Below, in pieces: positions 43,984 through 52,418 of a DNA stretch of 64,000 nt. The position numbers and the translations under genes are program-made. The DNA comes from Bradyrhizobium zhanjiangense (lineage in GTDB: Bacteria; Pseudomonadota; Alphaproteobacteria; Rhizobiales; Xanthobacteraceae): contig NZ_CP022221.1 in NCBI RefSeq assembly GCF_004114935.1, positions 3,245,001-3,309,000 of the forward strand. The letters run 5' to 3'. The notes below the pieces were generated by a model. The model worked only from the letters and a program-made list of their open reading frames with translations, searched no databases and was not told the origin of the DNA. Positions within the stretch are counted from its first letter, which is position 1. Every line of letters begins with the position of its first letter.

Positions 43984-44868
43984 ATGACGGAGGCCGGACG
44001 ACATCGTCGCTGGTTGTTTTCACTGTGGGTCCTGATGGCATCCTGCGTGTTCGGCGATGCTGCGATCGCGCAGACCAACGACACCGGCGACCTCTCCTTC
44101 GAATTGGTGGACCCGAAGGTGCTGCGCGTCTGCGCCGACCCGCGCAATCTGCCGTTCTCCAACGAGAAAGGCGAGGGGTTCGAGAACAAGCTCGCCGAGT
44201 TCTTGGCGGACAAGCTCCAGAAGAAGCTCGACTACGTGTTCTTCCCGCAGGCCACCGGCTTCGTGCGCATGACGCTGGGTGCGCATCGCTGCGACGTCAT
44301 CATGGGCTTCCCACAGGGCGACGACCTCGTGCAGGGCACCAATCCCTATTACCGCACGACCTATGCGCTGGTCGCCAAAGCCGGCAGCGGGCTCGAGGAC
44401 GTCGATACGCTGGAGGACACGCGCCTGAAAGGCAAGCATGTCGGCATCGTCGCCGGCACGCCGCCGGCGACCAACATGGCGATCGCCGGTCTGATGGGCG
44501 ATGCAAAGCCCTATCCGCTGATGATCGACACCCGCTTCGACAGTTCGGCGCAGGCCATGATCGACGATCTCGCCGCCGGCAAGATCGACGCCGGCGTGCT
44601 GTGGGGCCCGATGGCCGGCTACTATGCGAAGAAGGCCGGCTCTTCGCTCCACGTTACGCCACTGGTGAAGGAAACCACCGGGCCGAAGCTGGTCTATCGC
44701 ATCGGCATGGGCGTGCGTCCGGCCGATCAGAACTGGAAGCGGCAGTTGAACAAGTTGATCCAGGAGAACCAGGGCGAGATCAACAAGATCCTGCTCGACT
44801 TCGGCGTCCCGCTGCTCGACGAGAGCGATCGGCCGCTCGGCGCGGAGACGGTCAAGAAGACGCCATGA
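43984..44868 (+). CDS. xoxJ: XoxJ, periplasmic binding protein of the XoxF system
   Basis: A 294-residue protein with signal peptide and a type II binding fold (LRVCADPRNLPFSNEKGEGF, then AEFLADKLQKKLDYVFFPQA). This is the quinoprotein dehydrogenase-associated SBP family, homologous to MxaJ/XoxJ, proposed to assist dehydrogenase activation. GAGGAGGAAGCGCG precedes the ATG. It is coupled by a 4-base overlap to the Cys-rich rhodanese-like gene. It lies about 14 kb from xoxF. Confidence 0.85.
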   Translation: MTEAGRHRRWLFSLWVLMASCVFGDAAIAQTNDTGDLSFELVDPKVLRVCADPRNLPFSNEKGEGFENKLAEFLADKLQKKLDYVFFPQATGFVRMTLGAHRCDVIMGFPQGDDLVQGTNPYYRTTYALVAKAGSGLEDVDTLEDTRLKGKHVGIVAGTPPATNMAIAGLMGDAKPYPLMIDTRFDSSAQAMIDDLAAGKIDAGVLWGPMAGYYAKKAGSSLHVTPLVKETTGPKLVYRIGMGVRPADQNWKRQLNKLIQENQGEINKILLDFGVPLLDESDRPLGAETVKKTP

Positions 44869-45422
44869 AGCGGCATCTTGCCGTTGCGCTGCTCGCCGCT
44901 GTTCTGGCAGGGCCGGCATTGGCGCAGCAGCAGGAGCCGTTCGAGCCCGAGGGATATCGCACCGACAATTACCGCGCGCCGGTGCCGGCAACGCTCGCCG
45001 GCGCGCGCGTGCTGACGACGGCGGAGGCCGAGGCGATCTGGCGCGCGAGGAGCGGCGCCTTCGTCGACGTGATGCCGCGGCCGCCGAAACCGAAGAACCT
45101 TCCCGCCGGTACCGTGTGGCGCGATGCGCCGCGCAAGAATATTCCGGGCAGCCTGTGGCTGCCGGACACCGGCTACGGCGCGTTGCCGCCCGCCATGGAC
45201 GATTATCTGCAACGCGGCCTTGCGCTTGCATCGCACGGCGACAAGGCTGTGCTGCTCGTGATCTATTGCCTTGCCGATTGCTGGATGTCCTGGAACGCCG
45301 CCAAGCGCGCGCTGGCGTACGGCTATTCCAACATCGCCTGGTACCCTGACGGCACCGACGGCTGGGAGAGCGCAAAACTCCCGGCCGAGGAAGCGCAGCC
45401 CGAGCCGCGCCCGGAGCAGTAA
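44865..45422 (+). CDS. PQQ-dependent catabolism-associated cysteine-motif protein (rhodanese-like)
   Basis: A 185-residue exported protein with signal peptide (cleavage after ALA). The family hallmark is a Cys pair next to Trp, here Cys135 and Cys139-Trp140 in YCLADCWMSWNAAKRAL, in a rhodanese-like fold. Proteins of this type are restricted to PQQ-dependent alcohol systems. Possible roles are redox or sulfur transfer with the SoxYZ-like carrier. ATGA overlap with xoxJ indicates one operon. Confidence 0.85.
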   Translation: MKRHLAVALLAAVLAGPALAQQQEPFEPEGYRTDNYRAPVPATLAGARVLTTAEAEAIWRARSGAFVDVMPRPPKPKNLPAGTVWRDAPRKNIPGSLWLPDTGYGALPPAMDDYLQRGLALASHGDKAVLLVIYCLADCWMSWNAAKRALAYGYSNIAWYPDGTDGWESAKLPAEEAQPEPRPEQ

Positions 45423-45440
45423 CGATTGGCCGAGGTGCGC

Positions 45441-45490
45441 TCTCTCGCCCCGCTTGCGGGGAGAGGGGCGGGTTGGGGTGAGGGGAGCCT
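45441..45490. repeat. Short copy of the CTCTCCCC-type repeat
   Basis: CTCTCGCCCCGCTTGCGGGG forms a hairpin with the following AGAG, then GTTGGGGTGAGGGG. It is a partial form of the compound element at 41912. Confidence 0.6.
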
Positions 45491-45531
45491 CCGCGATCGC
45501 GCTGTCAGCAATAGACACAGCACTCCCCCTT

Positions 45532-45647
45532 CGTCATTGCGAGCCAACGTGTCCGCGCGAAGCGCGGCCCGATGACAGGCTCCGCGAAGCAATCCAGAAT
45601 CATTCCGCGGAGGAACTCTGGATTGCTTCGCTTCGCTCGCAATGACG
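45532..45647. repeat. Large palindromic repeat (CGTCATTGCGAG...CTCGCAATGACG)
   Basis: The outer arms CGTCATTGCGAG and CTCGCAATGACG are perfect complements. Inner arms GCGAAGCAATCCAGA and its complement in CTGGATTGCTTCGC enclose a short loop. This is a typical Bradyrhizobium intergenic palindrome and fills the gap between two convergent genes. Confidence 0.85.
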
Positions 45648-45660
45648 ATCTGGACCAGTG

Positions 45661-45966
45661 CTACGGCTTCTGCTTCTCCAACTTCGTCAGCGTGCCGGTG
45701 CCGTTCGTCTCGGTGGCTGCATAACTCACCCTGTCGCCGGCATGGACGGCGTCCAGCATTGCGGCGTCCTTCGCCTTGTACTCCTGGAGCGCGCCGGCGT
45801 TGCCTGAACTGGCGCCGATCGTGCCTTTCTGCGTCTGCTGGATCGAGATCGTGCCATTGAGCCGATCGATCCGCGTGACCATTCCGGTCATGTCGTCGGC
45901 AAAGGCGCTGGATGCGAGCATGGTGATGACCGCAGCGCCCGCGAAGATGAATCTTGTTGTTCCCAT
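45661..45966 (-). CDS. Small exported CusF/DUF1344-like protein
   Basis: A 101-residue product with signal peptide (cleavage after AFA). The mature part has MTGMVTRIDRLNGTISIQQ and LDAVHAGDRVSYAATE, the pattern of small OB-fold proteins of the CusF/DUF1344 group. The Met/His copper ligands of true CusF are not evident. GGGAGG precedes the ATG. Function uncertain. Confidence 0.65.
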   Translation of the reverse strand: MGTTRFIFAGAAVITMLASSAFADDMTGMVTRIDRLNGTISIQQTQKGTIGASSGNAGALQEYKAKDAAMLDAVHAGDRVSYAATETNGTGTLTKLEKQKP

Positions 45967-46115
45967 CGAGGCCTCCCGATGTCCTGGATTGGATGTCTTG
46001 GATTGACTTCGACAAGACATCCTGGAGTGATTTGGTTCCGCCAGATCGCGCGGCGAAAGGTTAACGATCGCGCTGATATCACGGGAACTTTGGTGAGCCG
46101 TCAGCGAGGCTGACG

Positions 46116-46724
46116 CTATTCCATTTCCTGCTGGATCACGCGCCCGAGCGCGAACAGGCGCTGGTCGATCGTGGTCGGAACCTCGCAGACGAATCGCACC
46201 ACTTTGTGACGATCCTCGAAAATGCGGGTCTTCCAGATCAGTTCGTTGCTGAGTGCCTCGACCTTGGCATCGTCGCGCGGTGTTGCGCCCTGGAGCGCCT
46301 GGAGCGCCAGCGTCTCCTCACGGATCTTGTCGGCGGCCTCGCGCTGCTTGCGGCTGACGCGTTCGAGCCCGTTCATGACCTGGGAGCGCTGGGCATTGAG
46401 CGTGTCGAACAGGCCGGCGAACAGCAGCTTGGCATTCGCCGTCTTGTCGGACGCGGAGGCGGCCAGAAACTCCCTCACCGACTTCTCGGCCTCGTCGAGC
46501 GGCGTCTTGCGCGCCGACAGCTTTGCGACCAGCGCGCTGATCTTGGCATCGTCCTTCCATTTGTTCTGGACGTCGTCGAGCGGCGGGCCGGCCCAGACAG
46601 CCGCCAGCGAAATCTCCGGCACCTTGGCCTGGGTGCAGGGCCAGTCCGGATAGCGCGAATCGGCCGCGCGCGCGGCCGTGCTCGACAGCGCAATTGCCAT
46701 GGCAGCCAGGATCAGAACCTTCAT
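46116..46724 (-). CDS. Exported protein at the end of the Ped/Lut-type ABC operon
   Basis: A 202-residue protein with signal peptide (cleavage after ARA) and a mostly helical mature part with long amphipathic stretches (GLERVSRKQREAADKIREET). It contains two cysteines (WPCTQ, FVCEV). The ATG overlaps the permease stop by four bases, so it belongs to the operon 49328-46116. Exported partners of unknown function also occur in the lut cluster of Methylorubrum. I assign no function. Confidence 0.75.
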   Translation of the reverse strand: MKVLILAAMAIALSSTAARAADSRYPDWPCTQAKVPEISLAAVWAGPPLDDVQNKWKDDAKISALVAKLSARKTPLDEAEKSVREFLAASASDKTANAKLLFAGLFDTLNAQRSQVMNGLERVSRKQREAADKIREETLALQALQGATPRDDAKVEALSNELIWKTRIFEDRHKVVRFVCEVPTTIDQRLFALGRVIQQEME

Positions 46725-47569
46725 CCTTCGCCTCCTGCAGGCCCGCGTCGCGCCAGCCCGCGCGACGGATCATAGGCGAAAATCGCACCGATCATGAAGA
46801 CGATTGTGCAGATCGCGACCACCGCCAGCGAAATCCAGTTGATCTGTCCGTACAGCGCAAATCGTATCAGCTCGACCGCATGAGTGAACGGATTGGCCTC
46901 GCAGAGGTAATACAGATAAGGGCTGCCCTCCTGGACCCGCCAGAGCGGATAAAGCGCGGAGGAGGCGAAGAACATCGGGAAAATGACAAAATTCATGACG
47001 CCGGCGAAATTTTCCAGCTGCTTGATGCCGGAGGAGATCAGCATGCCGAGCGAGCCCAGCATCAGCCCGGACAGGATCAACGCCGGCAGCACGGTGAGAT
47101 AACCCGATGGAGGCGGGGTGATGTCCCAGAACCAGGCGATCAAGAGGAACGCATAGACCTGGAGCAGCGACACCGCGGTGCCCGCGAGCAGCTTGCAGAA
47201 CAGCAGGAACCCGCGTGGCAGCGGGCTAACCAGCAGCGTGCGCATATTGCCCATCTCGCGGTCATAGACCATTGAGAGCGAGGACTGCATGCCGTTGAAG
47301 AGCTGGATCATCGCCATCAAGCCGGGCGCGATATAGACCTCGTAGAGGATGTAGGTCTCGTAGGGCGGGATGATGGAAATGCCGAGCACCTGGCGGAAGC
47401 CGGCGGCGAAGATGAACAGCCACACCAGGGGCCGCACCAAAGCCGAGACGAAGCGCTCGCGCTGATGCAGGAAGCGCAGGCCCTCGCGCCAGACGATGCC
47501 GGTGAGGCAAGTCATGTACTCGACGAACGAGAAGCCGCGCGGCGCTTCGCGGGTGGTGATGCTGCTCAT
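46721..47569 (-). CDS. ABC-2 type permease of the PQQ alcohol / lanthanide system (PedC/LutF-like)
   Basis: A 282-residue permease with about six membrane helices and the ABC-2 pattern (RPLVWLFIFAAGFRQVLG, PLPRGFLLFCKLLAGTAVSL). It matches the permease found with PQQ-dependent alcohol dehydrogenases, PedC in Pseudomonas putida and LutF in Methylorubrum, where the transporter is needed for lanthanide-dependent growth. The start overlaps the ATPase stop (ATGA). Transport direction and substrate are inferred from those systems. Confidence 0.85.
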   Translation of the reverse strand: MSSITTREAPRGFSFVEYMTCLTGIVWREGLRFLHQRERFVSALVRPLVWLFIFAAGFRQVLGISIIPPYETYILYEVYIAPGLMAMIQLFNGMQSSLSMVYDREMGNMRTLLVSPLPRGFLLFCKLLAGTAVSLLQVYAFLLIAWFWDITPPPSGYLTVLPALILSGLMLGSLGMLISSGIKQLENFAGVMNFVIFPMFFASSALYPLWRVQEGSPYLYYLCEANPFTHAVELIRFALYGQINWISLAVVAICTIVFMIGAIFAYDPSRGLARRGPAGGEG

Positions 47570-48372
47570 GCGCCGCCTCCCGGCATGGTTTGCGCGCCGG
47601 TCAGGCGCATGAAGGCGGTGTTGACGTCCTGCGCGCCAGCGTCCGTGACGACGCGGCTCATCGGGCCCTGCGCCAGCACCTTGCCCTGGTGCAGCACCAC
47701 GAGATCGTCGCCGGGCATGATCTCGTCGAACAGGTGCGTGGCCCAGAGCACTCCGATGCCTTGCTCAGTCACGAGCTGGCGGACATGGCCGATGATGTCG
47801 GCGCGCGCCTTGACGTCGAGGCCGACGGTCGGCTCGTCCAGCAACAGCAGCCGCGGCCGGTGCAATAGCGCCCGCGCGATCTCCAGTCGCCGCATCTGCC
47901 CGCCCGAGAGATCGCGCACCTTGCTGCCGGCGCGCTCTTCGAGCCCGATGCGCCCGAGCAGCTCGGCGCTACGTGCAGCCGCCTCACGCCGGCTGATGCC
48001 GTGCAGCGCGGCGTGATAGAGCAGGTTCTGCGTCAGCGAGAGGTCGAGATCGAGCGTGCGCGGCTGGAACACGACACCGAGCAGCCGCAGCGCCTCGCCG
48101 GGGCTCTTGCTGATGTCGTGACCGAAGATGGAGACACGACCAAGCTGGATGCCGAACAGGCGCGTGATCAGTGAAAATAGCGTGCTCTTGCCGGCGCCGT
48201 TGAGGCCGAGCAGCGCGGTGAAGCTCGCCGACTGCACGTTGAAGGAGACGTCGGTCAGCGCCCGTCGCGGCCCGTAAGAATGGCTGACGCCGTCGATCGA
48301 CAGCGCCGGCACCGCGGCCGCTTCCGGCCTCGAGGTCTCGCGCGGTTCGGCGATGGGGGCAGGGCTGGTCAT
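47566..48372 (-). CDS. ABC ATPase of the PQQ alcohol / lanthanide system (PedB/LutE-like)
   Basis: A 268-residue ATPase with Walker A GLNGAGKST, signature LSGGQMRRL and Walker B LLLDEPTVGLD, followed by the H-loop WATHLFDE. It belongs to the ABC-2 exporter-type ATPases found with PQQ alcohol systems. Both ends overlap their neighbours by four bases, giving a tightly coupled operon. It powers the permease at 46721. Confidence 0.88.
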   Translation of the reverse strand: MTSPAPIAEPRETSRPEAAAVPALSIDGVSHSYGPRRALTDVSFNVQSASFTALLGLNGAGKSTLFSLITRLFGIQLGRVSIFGHDISKSPGEALRLLGVVFQPRTLDLDLSLTQNLLYHAALHGISRREAAARSAELLGRIGLEERAGSKVRDLSGGQMRRLEIARALLHRPRLLLLDEPTVGLDVKARADIIGHVRQLVTEQGIGVLWATHLFDEIMPGDDLVVLHQGKVLAQGPMSRVVTDAGAQDVNTAFMRLTGAQTMPGGGA

Positions 48373-49328
48373 GGCGCGATCGCGACGCCCCAGGGCAGTT
48401 CGCCCACCTGAATGGTCTTGATCACTTTTTGCGCGGCGACGTCGATGACGGACACATCATTCGACACGCCGTTGGTGGTGAGCAGGTATTTTTCATCCGG
48501 CGTGAACGCCATGTGCCAGACCCGCTGCCCGACCAGCAGATATTTCGTCACCTTGCGCGTCGCGACGTCGACCACGGCGATGCGGTTGGCGGGGCCGAGC
48601 GCGATGAAGGCGGTCTTGTCGTCCTTGGTCATGCCGATGCCGACCGGCTGGATCGCCTCTTTCCGCAGGCCGGGAATCTCGAAGGTGACCTTGCCGATCA
48701 CCTCGTGCTTCCCGGGATCGATGATCGAGACGGTGCCGCCGATCTCCGAGGACACCCACAGTTCCGAACTGTCATGCTTGAATTCGGCAAAGCGCGGCCG
48801 CGCATCGACCAGCACATTGGCAACGATCTGGCGCGAGGATGTGTCGATGAAATGCGCCATGTTGGTCGTCTCGGACGTGTTGATCAGCGTCTTGCCGTCG
48901 GGGCTGATGGTCATGCCCTCGGGCTCGACGCCGACCTGGATGTCGCTGAGCCGGGCGCGCTTCTCGAGATCGATCACGGTCACCGTATTGTCGTTCTCGT
49001 TGGCGACGTAGAGGACCTTTCCGGCGGCATCCTGGGCAAACAATTCAGGGTCGGGGCCGGAGGGCAGGCTGTCCACCACGCTTTGCGTCTTGGCGTCGAT
49101 CACCTGGATGGTGTCGTCGTCGCCGACCGCGACCATCACGAACTTGCCGTCGCGGGTGAAATCGATGCCGCGCGGGCGCTGGCCGACCTTGATGGTCTTG
49201 GTCACGGTCCAGCTGTCGGTATCGATCACCGACACCGTGTTGCTCTTCTCGTTCGAGACATAGGCGATGAACGCATGCGCGGGCGCTGTGGCGAGCGCTA
49301 GAGCCACAAGCAACGCAACCCCCAGCAT
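48369..49328 (-). CDS. YVTN-type beta-propeller protein of the PQQ alcohol / lanthanide system (PedA2/LutB-like)
   Basis: A 319-residue exported protein (signal peptide MLGVALLVALALATAPAHAF) made of seven propeller repeats of the YVTN kind (AYVSNEKSNTVSVIDTDSW, LYVANENDNTVTVIDLEKR, VSNDVSVIDVAAQKVIKTI). The family occurs next to PQQ_ABC ATPases. ATG 49328 fits the signal peptide; the longer open frame upstream runs through a palindromic repeat and is not coding. It is the first gene of the coupled set ending at 46116. Confidence 0.85.
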   Translation of the reverse strand: MLGVALLVALALATAPAHAFIAYVSNEKSNTVSVIDTDSWTVTKTIKVGQRPRGIDFTRDGKFVMVAVGDDDTIQVIDAKTQSVVDSLPSGPDPELFAQDAAGKVLYVANENDNTVTVIDLEKRARLSDIQVGVEPEGMTISPDGKTLINTSETTNMAHFIDTSSRQIVANVLVDARPRFAEFKHDSSELWVSSEIGGTVSIIDPGKHEVIGKVTFEIPGLRKEAIQPVGIGMTKDDKTAFIALGPANRIAVVDVATRKVTKYLLVGQRVWHMAFTPDEKYLLTTNGVSNDVSVIDVAAQKVIKTIQVGELPWGVAIAP

Positions 49329-49356
49329 GCGTGACGTCTGTCCGCGGGCTGGCTTC

Positions 49357-49489
49357 ACCTCCCCCGCTTGCGGGGGAGGTCGTATCGCATCGTGAGATGC
49401 GATACGGGAGAGGGCTCGCTCCGCTTGGGGAGTCTTCTTCGCGGAGACACCCTCTCCCCAACCCTCCCCCGCAAGCGAGGGAGGGGGCG
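49357..49489. repeat. Compound palindromic intergenic repeat
   Basis: ACCTCCCCCGCTTGCGGGGG followed by AGGT forms the first hairpin, GTATCGCATCGTGAGATGCG a second, and CTCCCCCGCAAGCGAGGGAG a third. It is the same family as the element at 41912 and lies between two genes of the ABC system. Confidence 0.75.
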
Positions 49490-49530
49490 CAGTGTCGTCG
49501 CGGTGGCAGCTTGACCTCATCTCACGATTC

Positions 49531-50712
49531 TCATTTCAACTTGCATTTGCTCTCCGGGCGATCATAGCCGAGCGTGTCGAGCTCGGAGACCTGGTGCAGG
49601 AAACCCTCTTGCGGCGACACCGACACCACCATGCGGCCGTCGACCAGCAGGATCGGCTGGCGAAGCTGGAGATTCCAGTCGCGCAGGGTGAGCCGCGTCC
49701 CCTTGAAGGCGGCGATCGAGAAATCCGGGCCCTTGATGAAGTCGGTGACCTTCTTGACGTCGCCGGAATTGGTGCGCGAGGTGGCTTCGCCGATCATGCG
49801 CACCGCGGTCCAGGCCTGCATGTCGAGCGCTGTCATGCGCCGCGAATTCAGCTTGACGAAGCGGTTCTGCATCTGGATCGCGCCCCACTGGTCCTGCGCG
49901 GCATCCCAGCTGCGCGGCACGAGGCCGGCCGAGCCCGCGACGGGACGGGGATCCCAGGTGCGATAGGGCAGATACGCGCCGAACACCTCGCTCTCGTCGG
50001 CGACAACGAGCACGTCGTACGCCGGGGCCTGCTGCGTGAACACCGGCATCTGGCGCTGGATCAGCGTCACGCCGGAATCAGTCCGGCGCGCGCCGCCTTT
50101 GTCCTCGAAGGTGCGCTCCTGCACGATCTTGGCGCCGAACCGCGTTGCGGTGCGCCGGAGCGCATCGGCGAACAGCTTGTCCTCGTCATGCGAGCCGACC
50201 ACGAGCAGCCAGCGTTTCCACTGCTTCCACACCAGATATTGCCCGAGCGCATCCGCCAGCATCGCGCGCGTCGGCGCGGTGTGGATGACATTGGCGCGGC
50301 AATCGGCCTCGCGCAGCCGCTCGTCGATTGCGCCGACGTTGAACAGCAGCGTGCCGCGCTCCCGCAGCGCATCCGAGACTTTCAGCAGCGCATCGGCTGG
50401 CAGGTCGGCGATGACGAAGCCGTTCTTCTCGGCGAGCGCGGTCGCGGCCCGGACCGGATCCTCACCTTCCTTGATGCGGCGCTCCTCCAGCGTAAAGCGC
50501 TGGCCCAGGAATTTTCCGGTGGTGTTGTTGTCTTCGATGGCGAGACGGGCGCCGGCGAAGCCGTCATTCTCCGCGGGCTGCTCGACCAGCGACAGCGTTG
50601 ATCTGGTGCCGGCGACGCCGAGATAGCCGACGCCGATCGTAACAGGGTCCGCCGCGAGCACGCTCGTCGCGGCAACACCCAAGCCGATCAGGCCGACCAA
50701 CCATCGGATCAT
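49531..50712 (-). CDS. Periplasmic binding protein of the PQQ alcohol / lanthanide system (PedA1/LutA-like)
   Basis: A 393-residue exported binding protein (MIRWLVGLIGLGVAATSVLA signal) of the type I fold (VTIGVGYLGVAGTRSTLSLV, ARLAIEDNNTTGKFLGQRF). This family accompanies PQQ-dependent alcohol dehydrogenases, as PedA1 in Pseudomonas and LutA in Methylorubrum. GGAGGAAAC before ATG 50712 fixes the start. It is followed by the propeller, ATPase and permease genes, with a palindromic repeat in the 202-base gap. Lanthanide or a lanthanide complex is the inferred ligand. Confidence 0.87.
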   Translation of the reverse strand: MIRWLVGLIGLGVAATSVLAADPVTIGVGYLGVAGTRSTLSLVEQPAENDGFAGARLAIEDNNTTGKFLGQRFTLEERRIKEGEDPVRAATALAEKNGFVIADLPADALLKVSDALRERGTLLFNVGAIDERLREADCRANVIHTAPTRAMLADALGQYLVWKQWKRWLLVVGSHDEDKLFADALRRTATRFGAKIVQERTFEDKGGARRTDSGVTLIQRQMPVFTQQAPAYDVLVVADESEVFGAYLPYRTWDPRPVAGSAGLVPRSWDAAQDQWGAIQMQNRFVKLNSRRMTALDMQAWTAVRMIGEATSRTNSGDVKKVTDFIKGPDFSIAAFKGTRLTLRDWNLQLRQPILLVDGRMVVSVSPQEGFLHQVSELDTLGYDRPESKCKLK

Positions 50713-50819
50713 GTTTCCTCCGGACGATCTCTCCGGCTTGACCGCCGTTGGAGAATTGTCTCTGCTAAAGCATGACCAATTTGTCAGGGCATGCAACCCC
50801 GCATTTCGTCCTCGCGCGT

Positions 50820-51341
50820 ATGGGGACTGGAATCACGATCGTGCGAGCGCTGATATGTCTCGCCGCTTTGCTATTGACCGGATCGGTCGCGCTCGCCGAC
50901 CCGCCGAAACTGGCGGTGTTCGATTTCGAGCTGATCGACACCAGCCTGCCTGGCGAGTTCTACGGCTCAAGGCCCGAGCTGGCGCGGCTGGAGCGCATCA
51001 GCGAGCAGCTGCGCAAGGAGCTGGCTGATTCAGGCAGGTTCCAGGTGCTCGACATCGCCCCAATCAGGGATGCCGCCCGTCACGCGAACTTACAGGCTTG
51101 CGGCGGCTGCGACCTCAAGCTGGCCGGGCAGCTCGGCGCCGAGCTGGAGATCACCGGGCTCGTGCAGAAGGTCTCGAACCTGATCATCAACCTGAACATC
51201 TATCTGCGCGACGTGAAGACCGGCACCATGATCACGGTCGCCAGCGCCGACATGCGCGGCAACAGCGATGAATCTTGGACGCGAACGATGAGCTATCTGA
51301 TCCGCAACCGCTTGCTGGCCCCGAATTACGGGCGGCCGTGA
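50820..51341 (+). CDS. DUF2380/DUF3280-type exported protein
   Basis: A 173-residue protein with signal peptide (ITIVRALICLAALLLTGSVA) and the family pattern LAVFDFELIDTSLPGE, then QACGGCDLKLAGQLGAEL. Proteins of this type are often found beside PQQ-dependent dehydrogenase transporters, and this one is divergent from the PedA1-like gene. Function unknown. The start is uncertain; ATG 50772 is also in frame. Confidence 0.72.
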   Translation: MGTGITIVRALICLAALLLTGSVALADPPKLAVFDFELIDTSLPGEFYGSRPELARLERISEQLRKELADSGRFQVLDIAPIRDAARHANLQACGGCDLKLAGQLGAELEITGLVQKVSNLIINLNIYLRDVKTGTMITVASADMRGNSDESWTRTMSYLIRNRLLAPNYGRP

Positions 51342-51349
51342 GGTCTTCG

Positions 51350-51490
51350 CCTCTCCCCGCCTGCGGGGAGAGGCCGGAATTTGCGAAAGCAAATTCCGGG
51401 TGAGGGGGAGTCTCCGCGGCTCCAACTGTTACTGTTTTCGCGGAGGCGGCCCCTCACCCCAACCCTCCCCCCGTAAGAACGGGGAGAGGG
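51350..51490. repeat. Compound palindromic intergenic repeat
   Basis: GCCTCTCCCCGCCTGCGGGG plus AGAGGC is the first hairpin; AATTTGCGAAAGCAAATT the second; CCCTCCCCCCGTAAGAACGG with GGAGAGGG the last. Same family as the element at 41912, between convergent genes. Confidence 0.75.
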
Positions 51491-51502
51491 AGAGCAGAAA
51501 GC

Positions 51503-52348
51503 TCACCCCTTCAATCTCTCCGCATGCCAGTGCAGGTGATCGCTCATGAAGGTCGAGATGAAATAGTAGCTGTGGTCGTAGCCCGCCTGGCGCCGCAGCG
51601 TCAGCGGGATGCTCGCCTTGGTGCAGGCGGCTTCAAGCAACTCCGGCTTGAGCTGTTCTTTCAGGAAATTGTCGGCCTCACCGACGTCGACCAGGAAGCC
51701 GGAGAATTTCGCGCCGTCTTCGATCAGTGCCACCGTGTCGTGGTTGCGCCAGGTGTCCTTGTTGGGCCCGAGATAACCGGTCAGCGCCTTGATGCCCCAG
51801 GGCACGAGCGAGGGCGCCACGATCGGGGCGAAGGCGCTTGCCGCGCGGTAGCGGTGCGGATTGCGCAGCGCCACCGTCAGCGCGCCGTGGCCGCCCATCG
51901 AATGGCCCATCACCGATTGCCGCTTGGCATCGACCGGAAAATTCTCCGGCACCAGCTTCGGCAGCTCGTCGGTGACGTAGCTCCACATGCGATAGTTGCG
52001 CGCAAACGGCTCTCGCGTCGCGTCGACGTAGAAGCCGGCGCCGAGGCCGAAATCATAGGCGTTGTTGGCATCCCCAGGTACGTCGGGCCCGCGCGGTGAG
52101 GTGTCGGGCGCGACGAAGATCAGGCCGAGCTCGGCGCAGGTTTTGCGGAATTCGCCCTTCTCGGTGACGTTGGCATGCGTGCAGGTGAGCCCGGAGAGGT
52201 ACCAGACCACGGGCAGCTTGGCGCCGTCCGCATGCGGGGGGACGTAGACCGAGAACACCATGTCGGTTCCGGTCGCCTGGCTCGCATGGCGGTATACGCC
52301 CTGCACGCCGCCATAGGATTTGTTCGTCGAGACAGTCTGAATCGTCAT
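51503..52348 (-). CDS. fghA: S-formylglutathione hydrolase
   Basis: A 281-residue serine hydrolase that releases formate and glutathione from S-formylglutathione, the step after FlhA. The nucleophile elbow is GHSMGGHGA; catalytic His lies in AGYDHSYYF and Asp in FLVDVGEADNF. LSGLTCTHANVTEKG is the esterase D signature. GGAG lies about nine bases before ATG 52348; a TTG two codons upstream is less likely. It completes glutathione-dependent formaldehyde oxidation although it is 24 kb from flhA/gfa. Confidence 0.95.
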   Translation of the reverse strand: MTIQTVSTNKSYGGVQGVYRHASQATGTDMVFSVYVPPHADGAKLPVVWYLSGLTCTHANVTEKGEFRKTCAELGLIFVAPDTSPRGPDVPGDANNAYDFGLGAGFYVDATREPFARNYRMWSYVTDELPKLVPENFPVDAKRQSVMGHSMGGHGALTVALRNPHRYRAASAFAPIVAPSLVPWGIKALTGYLGPNKDTWRNHDTVALIEDGAKFSGFLVDVGEADNFLKEQLKPELLEAACTKASIPLTLRRQAGYDHSYYFISTFMSDHLHWHAERLKG

Positions 52349-52418
52349 GCCCAAAAGCTCCGTGGCATCTCACCACATCAAGATTGCAACGCTTGTGTGA
52401 CCGAAATTTGTGGCGATG

